DNA of 11,659 bases from Hyphomicrobiales bacterium (GTDB lineage Bacteria > Pseudomonadota > Alphaproteobacteria > Rhizobiales > Beijerinckiaceae): assembly GCA_028865375.1 (NCBI GenBank), contig JAGWKJ010000045.1, forward strand, positions 1 to 11,659, in the 5' to 3' direction. Below, one piece after another: positions 1 through 6,468 of the stretch. Each line of letters begins with the position of its first letter. Positions within the stretch are counted from its first letter, which is position 1. Under the pieces are notes generated by a model. That model was not told the origin of the DNA. It was given only the letters and a program-made list of their open reading frames with translations, and did no database searches. The translations under genes were made by a program, and so were the position numbers.

Positions 1-309
1 GCGCCGACGCGCGAATTGCGCTTCGGCCGGCTCGCGCTCGATCTCGGCGGCGGCGGCGCCACCGTCGACGGCGCGGCGCTGGCGCTCACCTTGCGCGAGC
101 GCTCGGCGCTCGAAGCGCTGCTGCGGCGCGCCGGCGCCACCGTGCCCAAGGAGGCGCTGCTCGAGCGCGTCTACGGGGCCGACGAGGAAGGCAGCCATGG
201 CGCGCTCGAAGTGGTCGTCCACCGCCTGCGAAAGAAACTCGCCGGCTCGGGCGCCACCATCGCCACCCTGCGGGGGCTGGGCTACCTGCTGCGCGGCGAC
301 GACGGATGA
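1..309 (+). CDS. OmpR-family response regulator, C-terminal DNA-binding domain (5' end outside window)
   Basis: The reading frame is open from base 1 and stops with TGA at 307-309, so this is the last ~102 codons of a longer gene. A TTG at 16 sits in the frame but is not a credible start, because it would leave only the effector half. The fragment matches a winged-helix Trans_reg_C domain: an N-terminal beta region (LRFGRLALDL), a helix with LTLRERSALEALLRR, the turn PKEALLERVYG, the recognition helix around ALEVVVHRLRKKL, and the C-terminal wing IATLRGLGYLLR. The receiver domain with the phosphorylated Asp must lie upstream. The stop overlaps the start of the kinase gene at 306 (ATGA), so the two are translationally coupled and are very likely a cognate pair. 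By analogy with TctD/TctE it may control uptake of an organic acid, but no target gene is visible. Family is secure; the regulon is unknown. Confidence 0.93.
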   Translation, partial: APTRELRFGRLALDLGGGGATVDGAALALTLRERSALEALLRRAGATVPKEALLERVYGADEEGSHGALEVVVHRLRKKLAGSGATIATLRGLGYLLRGDDG

Positions 310-1706
310 GCGCGCGGCCCCGCCGCGCGGGATCGCTGCGCGTCAATCTCGTCGCCTCGCTGCTGGCGCCGCTGGCGCTGCTGCTGGCGGTCGGCGGATG
401 GCTCTCGTTCGTCGAGGCGCGGCGCCAAGCCGGCCTGCTCTACGACGACCAGCTCGCCGCCGACGCCCGCATGATCGGCGAACAGCTGGAATGGCGCGAC
501 GGCGACATGCGCACCGCCACGCCGCCGTCGTCCTTCGCGCTGTTCCCCGCCGATCCGCGCGATACCGTCGCCTTCGCGGTGCGCGGGCCAAGCGGCCGGC
601 TGATCGCGGGGCTCGGCCCGCTGCCACCGCCGCGGGTCGCGCCCGGAGAATTCGCGGTGAGCGCCTATGACGCGACGTTCCGCGGCCTGCCGATGCGCGC
701 GGTCGCGCTCACGCAGCCGGTGCTGACGCCCGACGGCGTGAAAAAGGCGACCGTGCTGGTCGGCGAGACGCTGATCGCGCGCGACGCGCTGGCGCGTTCG
801 CTCTGGCTGCGCGCGTTCCTCTCCGAGGCCGCCTTGGTCGCGATCGCGGCGCTCGCGGCCTGGATCGGCGTCACGCGCCAGCTGCGGCCGATCCTGCGCT
901 TGCGCGACGCGGTGCGCGCGCGCCGCGCCGCGGACCTGTCGGCGTTCGACGCCGGCGCGGTGCAATCGGAGCTGCGTCCGCTGGTAGAGGCGCTGAACGG
1001 CCACATGGGCAGGCTCGGCGAGGTGCTGGCGCGCCAGCGCCGCTTCCTCGACGGCGCCGCCCACCGGCTGCGCACGCCGCTGGCGGTGATGAAGACACAG
1101 GTCGGCTACGCGCTGCGCGGCGCCGAACCCGCAGAGCGCGACGACGTGCTGGCCAAGCTCGACGGCGGCCTGAGCGCGCTGGCGCGGCTGGCCAACCAAT
1201 TGCTCGCGCTCGCCCGCGTCGAGCAGGATCGGATCGCGCCGCGCGCGCGCACGCTCGACGCCGCGGCGGTCGCGCGGACCGCGGTCGCCGATTCGGCGCC
1301 GCGCGCGCTCGATCGTGGGCTGTCGCTCGCCTTCGAGACGGACGGCGATTGCCGCGTGACTGCGCGCGAGGCGTTGCTGCGCGAGGCGCTCGACAACCTG
1401 ATCGACAATGCGATCGCCCACGCCGGCGCCGGCGCCTCGGTCGAAGTGTCGGCGCGGCGCGAGGGGGCGATCGTCACGCTGGCAGTGGCCGACGACGGGC
1501 ATGGCGCGCCCGGCGAGGATCCCGAGAGGCTGATGGCGCGTTTCGTGCGCGGGCGCGACGCGGCGCCGGGCGGCAGCGGGCTCGGCCTCGCCATCGTGGC
1601 CGAGATCGCCTCGATGTCGGGCGGCGCGGCGCGGGTGGTCCCGGCCGCCGCCGGCCACGGATTTCGGGTCGAGATCCGGATGCCCGCCTCGGCCGGTCCC
1701 GCCTAG
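306..1706 (+). CDS. Sensor histidine kinase, TctE-like (2CSK_N sensor domain)
   Basis: This 466-residue inner-membrane sensor kinase would phosphorylate the response regulator encoded just upstream. A first membrane segment lies at about residues 11-33 (SLRVNLVASLLAPLALLLAV), followed by a periplasmic domain to about 165 that resembles the 2CSK_N domain of TctE-type kinases (LLYDDQLAADARMI, FAVRGPSGRLIAG). A second membrane segment spans about 166-189. The H-box is FLDGAAHRLRTPLAVMK with the phospho-accepting His at 253; the form AAHRLRTPLA is typical of the TctE group. The N-box is DNLIDNA at 363-369, the G1 box is DDGHGAPG at 396-403 (usually DNGPGIP, so somewhat divergent), and the G2 box is GGSGLGLAI at 422-430. 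All catalytic elements are present. The ATG overlaps the regulator stop by four bases. The TAG stop shares the bases CTAG with the murA stop on the other strand. The signal sensed cannot be read from the sequence; tricarboxylate is only a family analogy. Confidence 0.95.
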   Translation: MSARPRRAGSLRVNLVASLLAPLALLLAVGGWLSFVEARRQAGLLYDDQLAADARMIGEQLEWRDGDMRTATPPSSFALFPADPRDTVAFAVRGPSGRLIAGLGPLPPPRVAPGEFAVSAYDATFRGLPMRAVALTQPVLTPDGVKKATVLVGETLIARDALARSLWLRAFLSEAALVAIAALAAWIGVTRQLRPILRLRDAVRARRAADLSAFDAGAVQSELRPLVEALNGHMGRLGEVLARQRRFLDGAAHRLRTPLAVMKTQVGYALRGAEPAERDDVLAKLDGGLSALARLANQLLALARVEQDRIAPRARTLDAAAVARTAVADSAPRALDRGLSLAFETDGDCRVTAREALLREALDNLIDNAIAHAGAGASVEVSARREGAIVTLAVADDGHGAPGEDPERLMARFVRGRDAAPGGSGLGLAIVAEIASMSGGAARVVPAAAGHGFRVEIRMPASAGPA

Positions 1707-2992
1707 GCCGCCAGCCTCTGCACGTCGGCGCCGCAGGCGCACAGCTTGGCCTCGAGCCGCTCGAAACCGCGGTCGAGATGATAGACCCGGTTGACCGTCG
1801 TCTCGCCGCGCGCGGCCAGCGCGGCGATCACCAGCGAGACCGAGGCGCGCAAGTCGGTGGCCATCACCGGCGCACCGTCGAGCTTGTCGACGCCCTCCAC
1901 GACCGCGGTGTCGCCGTCGAGCCGGATGCGCGCGCCCAACCGCGCAAGCTCCTGCACGTGCATGAACCGGTTCTCGAAGATCGTCTCCGTGATGCGCGAG
2001 CGGCCCTTGGCGCGCGTCATCAGCGCCATGAATTGCGCCTGCAAATCCGTGGCGAAGCCGGGGAACGGCGCCGTCGTCACGTCGACCGGCGCGATTTCGC
2101 CGCCGTCGCGGCGCACGCGCAGGCCGAGCTCCTCGACGGTCACGGTCGCGCCGGCGGCCCGCAGCGCGTCGAGCGCGGCGCCGAGCGCCTCCGGCTTGGC
2201 GCCCTCCAGCAGCACGTCGCCGCCGGTCATCGCCGCGGCGGCGGCGTAGGTTCCGGCCTCGATCCGGTCCGGCAGTACGACGTGGCTCGCCCCGCCCAAT
2301 CGGGCGACGCCTTGGATTTCCACGACGTCCGTGCCGGCGCCGGAGATGCGCGCGCCCATCTTGACGAGGCATTCGGCGAGGTCGGCGATCTCGGGCTCGC
2401 GCGCCGCGTTGCGGATCACGGTGGTTCCATGGGCCAGCGAGGCGGCCATCAACGCGACATGCGTGCCGCCCACGGTCACCTTCGGAAACTCGATTTCCGC
2501 GCCGCGCAGTCCCTGGGGCGCCTTGGCCACGACGTAGCCGCCGTCGATCGAGATCGAGGCGCCGAGGCGTTCGAGCGCCATCAGCAGCAGGTCGACCGGC
2601 CGCGTGCCGATGGCGCAGCCGCCGGGCAGCGACACGCGCGCCTCGCCCATGCGGGCGAGCAGCGGCGCGATCACCCAGAAGCTCGCGCGCATCTTCGAGA
2701 CGAGTTCGTAGGGCGCCGTGGTGTCGATCACGTGGGCGGCGTCGAGACGCACGGTCTGGCCTGCATCGACCGATTCGCCCGGCCGCTTGCCGGCGATCGT
2801 GTATTCGACGCCGTGGTTGCCCAGGATCCGGACGAGCTGGTTGACGTCGGCCAGACGAGGCAAATTGCGCAGCGTCAGCGTGTCGGTGGTCAGCAGGCTC
2901 GCGATCAGCAGCGGCAGCGCGGCGTTCTTGGCGCCGGAGATGGGGATCGTGCCGACGAGCCGGTTTCCGCCGCGGATGACGATGCGATCCAT
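1703..2992 (-). CDS. murA: UDP-N-acetylglucosamine 1-carboxyvinyltransferase (MurA)
   Basis: MurA transfers enolpyruvate from PEP to UDP-GlcNAc in the cytoplasm, the first committed step of peptidoglycan synthesis and the target of fosfomycin. The 429-residue product has the full family length and the two-domain EPSP-synthase-like fold. Visible landmarks are GAKNAALP with the catalytic Lys at 22, LPGGCAIGTRPVD with the catalytic Cys at 126 and the Arg at 131, FATDLQAQF carrying the conserved Asp, and the C-terminal RGFERLEAKL. Because Cys rather than Asp is present, the enzyme is predicted to be fosfomycin-sensitive at the target level. I chose the ATG at 2992: AGGAG lies 7 bases upstream and MDRIVIRGG aligns with known MurA starts. 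A TTG one codon earlier (2995) is too close to the Shine-Dalgarno sequence. The start overlaps the stop of the small upstream ORF (TGATG). The gene converges on the kinase gene with no spacer. Confidence 0.98.
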   Translation of the reverse strand: MDRIVIRGGNRLVGTIPISGAKNAALPLLIASLLTTDTLTLRNLPRLADVNQLVRILGNHGVEYTIAGKRPGESVDAGQTVRLDAAHVIDTTAPYELVSKMRASFWVIAPLLARMGEARVSLPGGCAIGTRPVDLLLMALERLGASISIDGGYVVAKAPQGLRGAEIEFPKVTVGGTHVALMAASLAHGTTVIRNAAREPEIADLAECLVKMGARISGAGTDVVEIQGVARLGGASHVVLPDRIEAGTYAAAAAMTGGDVLLEGAKPEALGAALDALRAAGATVTVEELGLRVRRDGGEIAPVDVTTAPFPGFATDLQAQFMALMTRAKGRSRITETIFENRFMHVQELARLGARIRLDGDTAVVEGVDKLDGAPVMATDLRASVSLVIAALAARGETTVNRVYHLDRGFERLEAKLCACGADVQRLAA

Positions 2993-3171
2993 CAATGCTC
3001 TCCTGGCCGCCCGGACCCCTGCCCGGGCGCGGTGGTCGTTTCGGCGTCGGCGGCCGGCCGACCGGCTTCCGCGCCGCGCACGCGCGCCTGCCTCTTGCGG
3101 CGGCGCAGGTTCTCGCGCAGCGCCCGGGCGCGGCGCGCCTCCCGGGCGGCTTCAGCTTCCGGACCCGCCAT
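2992..3171 (-). CDS. Small basic protein (59 aa) translationally coupled to murA
   Basis: This short frame reads MAGPEAEAAREARRARALRE, then an Arg-rich core (ENLRRRKRQARVRG, about residues 20-33), then a Pro/Gly/Thr-rich acidic-to-neutral tail. It has no signal peptide or membrane segment; the first half should form a strongly basic helix. Three things support translation: an ATG at 3171 preceded by GGAAGGGG with about 6 bases of spacing; a TGA stop at 2994-2992 that overlaps the murA ATG by one base (TGATG), a classic coupling arrangement; and similarity, from memory, to short alphaproteobacterial proteins with an ALRENLRRRKxQ core, which I recall next to murA in some genomes. The frame stays open further upstream, but that part runs antisense into the OpgC-like gene and looks like a shadow. 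Function is unknown. A nucleic-acid- or ribosome-binding role would fit the charge pattern but is only a guess. Confidence 0.62.
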   Translation of the reverse strand: MAGPEAEAAREARRARALRENLRRRKRQARVRGAEAGRPAADAETTTAPGQGSGRPGEH

Positions 3172-3324
3172 GCGACGCCCCTTCCGGCGCGAGGGCGCCG
3201 GATTCGCGCCCGTCCTTAGGCTCGGGCGCCGGCGGGGGCAAGGCGGCCGGTCGCGGGCCGATTGCGCGGCGCGCGCCCGCGTGCGAAGCGCGGGGGCGAG
3301 GGCGGGAGGCGACGGAAGCGGGAC
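3172..3324. other. Divergent spacer between the murA unit and the OpgC-like gene
   Basis: This 153-base G+C-rich spacer separates two outward-facing units and should hold a promoter for each. I see no convincing -35/-10 pair on either strand; the only AT-richer word is CCTTAGG near 3222. It is dense in GC palindromes, including CCCGCG at 3276-3281 with CGCGGG at 3289-3294 (6-bp stem, 7-base loop), which would lie in the leader of the OpgC-like mRNA. No ORF in it looks real. Confidence 0.4.
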
Positions 3325-4410
3325 ATGGCGCGCGCCCCCAACAGCATCGACTTCTGGCGCGGCCTCGCGCTCGTCACGATCGCGATCGACCACATCCCCG
3401 GGAATTTCTACGAAGGCTGGACGCTGCGGAACTTCGCGCTGTCGGACGCCTCGCAGATCTTCGTGTTCCTCGCCGGCTGGGCGGTGCGGCTCGTACTGTC
3501 GGGCCGCAAGGCGCAGGCGGATCCTACGGCGGCGCGAATGCGCCTCGTTCGACGCGCTTGGACGCTCTATGTCGCGCAGGCGCTGATTTCGGCGATCGCG
3601 CTGGGCATCCTCGAGGCGGCCGCCTGGTGGTTCGACGCCGCCTTCATCCACGATTGGCTGAACGCCGCCGACTTCTTCGGCGATCCGGCCGGCACGACGC
3701 TCGGCTTCCTGTCGCTGGGCACGCAGCTCAGCTATTTCAACATCCTTCCGCTCTACGTGGCGCTGATGCTGTGGGCGCCGGCGATGGCTTGGCTCGACGC
3801 GCGCGGTCCTTGGCTGGCGCTCGGCGTCTCGGCGGCGATCTACGCGGTCGCGCTGGCGTTCCGGCTGAATTTCCCGAACTGGCCGGGCGAAGGCGGCTGG
3901 TTCCTCGATCCGTTCGCTTGGCAGTTCATCTTCACGCTCGGTTTCGCCTTGGCAGGGGAGGCCGGGCTCGGAGGCTGGGCGCGGCGCCATTCGCGTGCCC
4001 TGACCGCGCTGGCCGTACCAATCCTCGTCGCCGGCTTGCTGATGGTGCGTTTCAAGTGGAGCCCCCGGTTGGCCGACCTGCCCGAGCCGCGGCTGTTCTT
4101 CATCTTCAGCAAGACCTACCTGTCGCCGGCCCTGATCCTGAGCATGCTGGCGCTGGCGGCGACGACGCGCTGGGTCTTCCCGCTGGTGGCGCGATGGGCG
4201 GGGCCGGTGGCCCGATGGGCGTCGCTGCTCGGCCGCAATTCGCTCAACGTGTTCTGCGTCGGCTCCGTGGCGAGCCTACTGGCGCAGATCGCCCGCTATT
4301 GGACCGGCGGCGGATTGGCCGTAGACACTTTTCTCGTCGGGGCGTCGGTCGCCTTGGCCCTGTTCACCGCTTGGCACACCGAATGGCGCGCATCCCGTTC
4401 ACCGTCCTGA
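3325..4410 (+). CDS. OpgC-like multi-pass membrane acyltransferase
   Basis: This 361-residue integral membrane protein belongs to the OpgC family. OpgC O-succinylates osmoregulated periplasmic glucans in Rhodobacter (Cereibacter) sphaeroides and is related to the acyltransferase-3 group. The N-terminal signature SIDFWRGLALVTIAIDHIPG (residues 7-26, with Asp9, Arg12 and His23) is the expected catalytic region. Further family-like motifs are SQIFVFLAGW (43-52), LDPFAWQFIFTLG (194-206) and GRNSLNVFCVGS (303-314). About ten hydrophobic spans are visible, among them about 81-100, 140-157, 164-180, 198-212, 226-241, 265-280 and 333-350. The ATG at 3325 follows GGAAG with 6 bases of spacing; an in-frame ATG at 3262 would add only a basic tail before the signature. 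The 3' end overlaps the SGNH gene by 28 bases, so they form one operon. The glucan synthesis genes (opgG/opgH) are not in the window, so the glycan and the acyl group modified are unknown. Confidence 0.86.
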   Translation: MARAPNSIDFWRGLALVTIAIDHIPGNFYEGWTLRNFALSDASQIFVFLAGWAVRLVLSGRKAQADPTAARMRLVRRAWTLYVAQALISAIALGILEAAAWWFDAAFIHDWLNAADFFGDPAGTTLGFLSLGTQLSYFNILPLYVALMLWAPAMAWLDARGPWLALGVSAAIYAVALAFRLNFPNWPGEGGWFLDPFAWQFIFTLGFALAGEAGLGGWARRHSRALTALAVPILVAGLLMVRFKWSPRLADLPEPRLFFIFSKTYLSPALILSMLALAATTRWVFPLVARWAGPVARWASLLGRNSLNVFCVGSVASLLAQIARYWTGGGLAVDTFLVGASVALALFTAWHTEWRASRSPS

Positions 4411-5186
4411 TCCTCGCCGCGGCGCTCGGCCTCGCGCGCGCCGCCGAGACGCCCGCTCCGCCGCCGGCCGGCGCGCCGCCGACGGTCGGGACCAAGCTCA
4501 GCGCCGCCTGCGACGTGCCGGCCAACGATATCGCCAATTCCGGATCGCTGCGTAATCTCGGCGCCAAGCTGGCGCGCGGCGAACCGATCACGATCCTGGC
4601 GATCGGCTCGTCCTCGACGTCGGGCATCGGGGCGTCGTCGCGCAGCCGCAACTATCCTTCCGACCTGCGCGGCATCCTCGGCAAGGCGCTGGCGAAGGCC
4701 AAGGTGACCGTGATCAATCGCGGCATCGCGGGCGAAGTGGCCTCCGAGACCGCCGACCGCATGCGCACCGAGGTCGCGCTCGATCGGCCCGACCTCGTGC
4801 TGTGGCAGCTCGGCACCAACGACGCGGTCGCCCATGTCGATCCGTCGGATTTCGAGACCACCGTGGTCGACACCGTGCGCTGGCTGCACGACAACGGGAT
4901 CGACGTCGCGCTGATCGGCCTGCAATACACGTCCCGCTTTTCGAGGGACGCGAGCTATGTCGCGATCCGCGACGCGCTCTGGAAGGTGGCCGACCGGGAG
5001 CATGTGCTCTACGTGCGGCGCTATTCGGCGATGCGCTTCATCGCCAAGACGCGCGCCAAGCTGAAGATGATGGCGCCCGACAATTTTCACCTCAACGACC
5101 TCGGATACGAATGCATGGCCGAGCACGTCGCCAAGGCGGTGGTGGGCGCGCTCTTCGTAAAGAGGTTCCGGCCCGTCGCGCGGTAG
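4383..5186 (+). CDS. Exported SGNH/GDSL-fold hydrolase, partner of the OpgC-like protein
   Basis: This 267-residue protein starts with a Sec-type signal peptide (MARIPFTVLILAAALGLARA, cleavage predicted after Ala20), then a Pro/Ala-rich stretch to about residue 34. The SGNH blocks are readable: block I is IGSSSTSG (74-81), where the usual Asp of GDS is Ser and Ser77 is the expected nucleophile; block II is the Gly in NRGIAGEVAS (112-121); block III is GTND (144-147) with Asn146; block V is DNFHLN (233-238) with Asp233 and His236. The Ser/Asp/His triad and oxyanion residues therefore appear intact. It should act in the periplasm or on the outer surface as an esterase, deacetylase or acyl-transfer partner. 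The ATG lies inside the last codons of the OpgC-like gene and has no clear Shine-Dalgarno sequence, so it probably relies on coupled translation. Pairing of a membrane acyltransferase with an SGNH protein recalls OafA-type fusions; the division of labour here is inference. Confidence 0.88.
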   Translation: MARIPFTVLILAAALGLARAAETPAPPPAGAPPTVGTKLSAACDVPANDIANSGSLRNLGAKLARGEPITILAIGSSSTSGIGASSRSRNYPSDLRGILGKALAKAKVTVINRGIAGEVASETADRMRTEVALDRPDLVLWQLGTNDAVAHVDPSDFETTVVDTVRWLHDNGIDVALIGLQYTSRFSRDASYVAIRDALWKVADREHVLYVRRYSAMRFIAKTRAKLKMMAPDNFHLNDLGYECMAEHVAKAVVGALFVKRFRPVAR

Positions 5187-5214
5187 CGTCGGGGCGAGAG
5201 CCGCCGCGCCGACG
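5187..5214 (+). terminator. Candidate terminator hairpin after the SGNH gene
   Basis: CGTCGG at 5187-5192 pairs with CCGACG at 5209-5214, and CG at 5195-5196 can extend the stem with CG at 5207-5208 across a GG bulge. It begins on the base after the SGNH stop codon. There is no T-run, so it would be a weak or factor-dependent terminator. The call rests on position and base pairing only. Confidence 0.35.
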
Positions 5215-5221
5215 GGCCGGA

Positions 5222-5242
5222 GTCCGCGCCTCAGGCGCGGAC
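5222..5242. terminator. Perfect 9-bp hairpin with the DUF1501 stop codon in its loop
   Basis: GTCCGCGCC (5222-5230) and GGCGCGGAC (5234-5242) form a perfect inverted repeat around a three-base loop, TCA. On the minus strand that loop is the TGA stop of the DUF1501 gene, and one arm encodes its last three residues (Val-Arg-Ala). The site lies between two converging units and could slow polymerase from either side. No T-tract follows on either strand, so intrinsic termination is not assured. Confidence 0.45.
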
Positions 5243-6454
5243 GAGGTCCGCCATGGGCTTCACGCCGGCGGTTTCGGGGAACACGGTCTTTGCCAGCGTG
5301 GCTTCCGACAGGCCGAACTGCGCCGCCAGCAAGCCCTTGGCGACCGCGCGCACGTCGGTCGTGGGGGCGAGGTCGCGATTCTGGTAGAGCGCGTTCGGCT
5401 TCAAGCCGGGCCAATCCGCGATCACGCGCCCGCCCTTCACCGCGCCGCCGGCCAAGAATGCCACCGTGCCCGTGCCGTGGTCGGTGCCGGTCGTGCCGTT
5501 GATGTGGACGGTGCGGCCGAATTCGGTGACGGCGAGGATCGTCGTGTCGGCCCAGGCCGGCCCGAGCTTTTCCTTGAAGGCCTGCAACGCGCCGTCGAGG
5601 CCGCCGAGCAATTGTGCCAGCCGGCCGGTCGCGCCGCCCTCGGCGATGTGGGTGTCCCAGCCGTCGAAGGCGAGCGCGGCGACGCGCGGGCCGGCGTCGG
5701 CGGCCAGCAGCTTGGCCGCGCCTTCGGCGCTGCGGCGCATCGCGGCGACGGGGTCGTAACCGGGCTTGGGCTTCCCCATGCCGTCCTTGGCGGCCATCTT
5801 GTCGGTCTGGATGCCCTTGGCCAGCGCGCCGCCGAGCGCGGGATCGGAATGGGCATACATGTCAAGCACGCGATGGACGAGGTCGTCGCCGACCGGCGGC
5901 AGGTTTTCCGGCGCCCAGCCCAGCGTCGCCGTCGGCCCGCGCATCACCAGCGGCGTCGAGACGCCGACGCCGAGCGCGCCGGCGCGCGCCACTCGTTCGC
6001 CCGCCGGCATAGCGCCGACGGCGCGGTTCAGCCAGCCCGAATCGGTCATGTTTGGCGCCGGCTGGCCGCTCTCCAGCACGTCCTGGCCGTCGAAATGCGA
6101 GCGGTCGCGGTAGTTCGTCGCCGCGGCATGGACGACCGCCGCTTCGCCGTCCTTGAACATGGCGTGAAAGCTCTTCATCGCCGGGTTCAGCGCGAAGAAC
6201 GGATCGAGCGGCAGCGCGGGGTGATCGCCGTCGAGCCGCAGCGCGAGCTCGCCGTGCAGGCCGGCGTAGTCGGGGTCGCCGACCGGCGCGACGGCGGACA
6301 GGCCGTCGAGCGCGCCGCGCAGGATGATGGTCACGAAGCGCGGGTCGCGTGCGGTGGCGGCGCGCGCAAACTTGGGGATCGACGCCCAGGCGAACAGGGC
6401 GCCAGAACCCGCCATCAGGGCGCGACGCGAGGGGGACGGGGTTTCGCAGAGCAT
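5231..6454 (-). CDS. DUF1501 protein, Tat-exported
   Basis: This 407-residue protein carries an N-terminal twin-arginine signal (SPSRRALMAG, Arg10-Arg11, hydrophobic stretch to about residue 26, likely cleavage after ARA at about 32), so it should be exported folded. The body matches the DUF1501 family, whose fold is related to the alkaline phosphatase/sulfatase group. Motifs seen are LRGALDGLS (45-53), NYRDRSHFDGQD (114-125), DGWDTH (264-269), TEFGRT (310-315) and TDHGTG (324-329). The His and Asp residues in the last three are plausible metal ligands by analogy with that superfamily. The ATG at 6454 is fixed by an exceptional Shine-Dalgarno sequence and by the Tat motif. It lies 5 bases after the DUF1800 gene; this order of the two families is common in bacteria. 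The substrate and reaction are unknown for the family. The family call is firm and any enzymatic role is inference. Confidence 0.92.
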   Translation of the reverse strand: MLCETPSPSRRALMAGSGALFAWASIPKFARAATARDPRFVTIILRGALDGLSAVAPVGDPDYAGLHGELALRLDGDHPALPLDPFFALNPAMKSFHAMFKDGEAAVVHAAATNYRDRSHFDGQDVLESGQPAPNMTDSGWLNRAVGAMPAGERVARAGALGVGVSTPLVMRGPTATLGWAPENLPPVGDDLVHRVLDMYAHSDPALGGALAKGIQTDKMAAKDGMGKPKPGYDPVAAMRRSAEGAAKLLAADAGPRVAALAFDGWDTHIAEGGATGRLAQLLGGLDGALQAFKEKLGPAWADTTILAVTEFGRTVHINGTTGTDHGTGTVAFLAGGAVKGGRVIADWPGLKPNALYQNRDLAPTTDVRAVAKGLLAAQFGLSEATLAKTVFPETAGVKPMADLVRA

Positions 6455-6457
6455 CGG

Positions 6458-6468
6458 GATCACCTCCT
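6458..6468 (-). promoter_or_regulatory. Eleven-base ribosome binding site of the DUF1501 gene
   Basis: On the minus strand AGGAGGTGATC ends three bases before the DUF1501 ATG. It is complementary over all 11 bases to the usual 3' end of bacterial 16S rRNA (GATCACCTCCT). The site overlaps the end of the DUF1800 gene: its last two Arg codons are both AGG and the next codon is the TGA stop. Arg codons elsewhere in the window are mostly CGC/CGG, which suggests selection for the binding site. Confidence 0.85.

Noticed and set aside
282..2372. A 696-codon minus-strand open frame spanning the kinase and the end of murA
   Set aside because: It is antisense to two genes with clear family motifs, is extremely Arg-rich with no recognisable domain, and arises from the absence of stop codons in G+C-rich DNA.
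1349..3586. A 745-codon plus-strand frame across murA and into the OpgC-like gene
   Set aside because: It overlaps murA antisense and the OpgC-like gene out of frame; its composition (Arg, Ala, Gly, His, Asp) is that of a shadow frame.
2718..4382. A long in-frame extension upstream of the SGNH gene
   Set aside because: The frame stays open far upstream, but it crosses murA antisense and the OpgC-like gene out of frame; the signal peptide at 4383 fixes the true start.
4296..5414. A 372-codon minus-strand frame opposite the SGNH gene
   Set aside because: It is antisense to a gene with an intact signal peptide and SGNH blocks, and shows no domain of its own.
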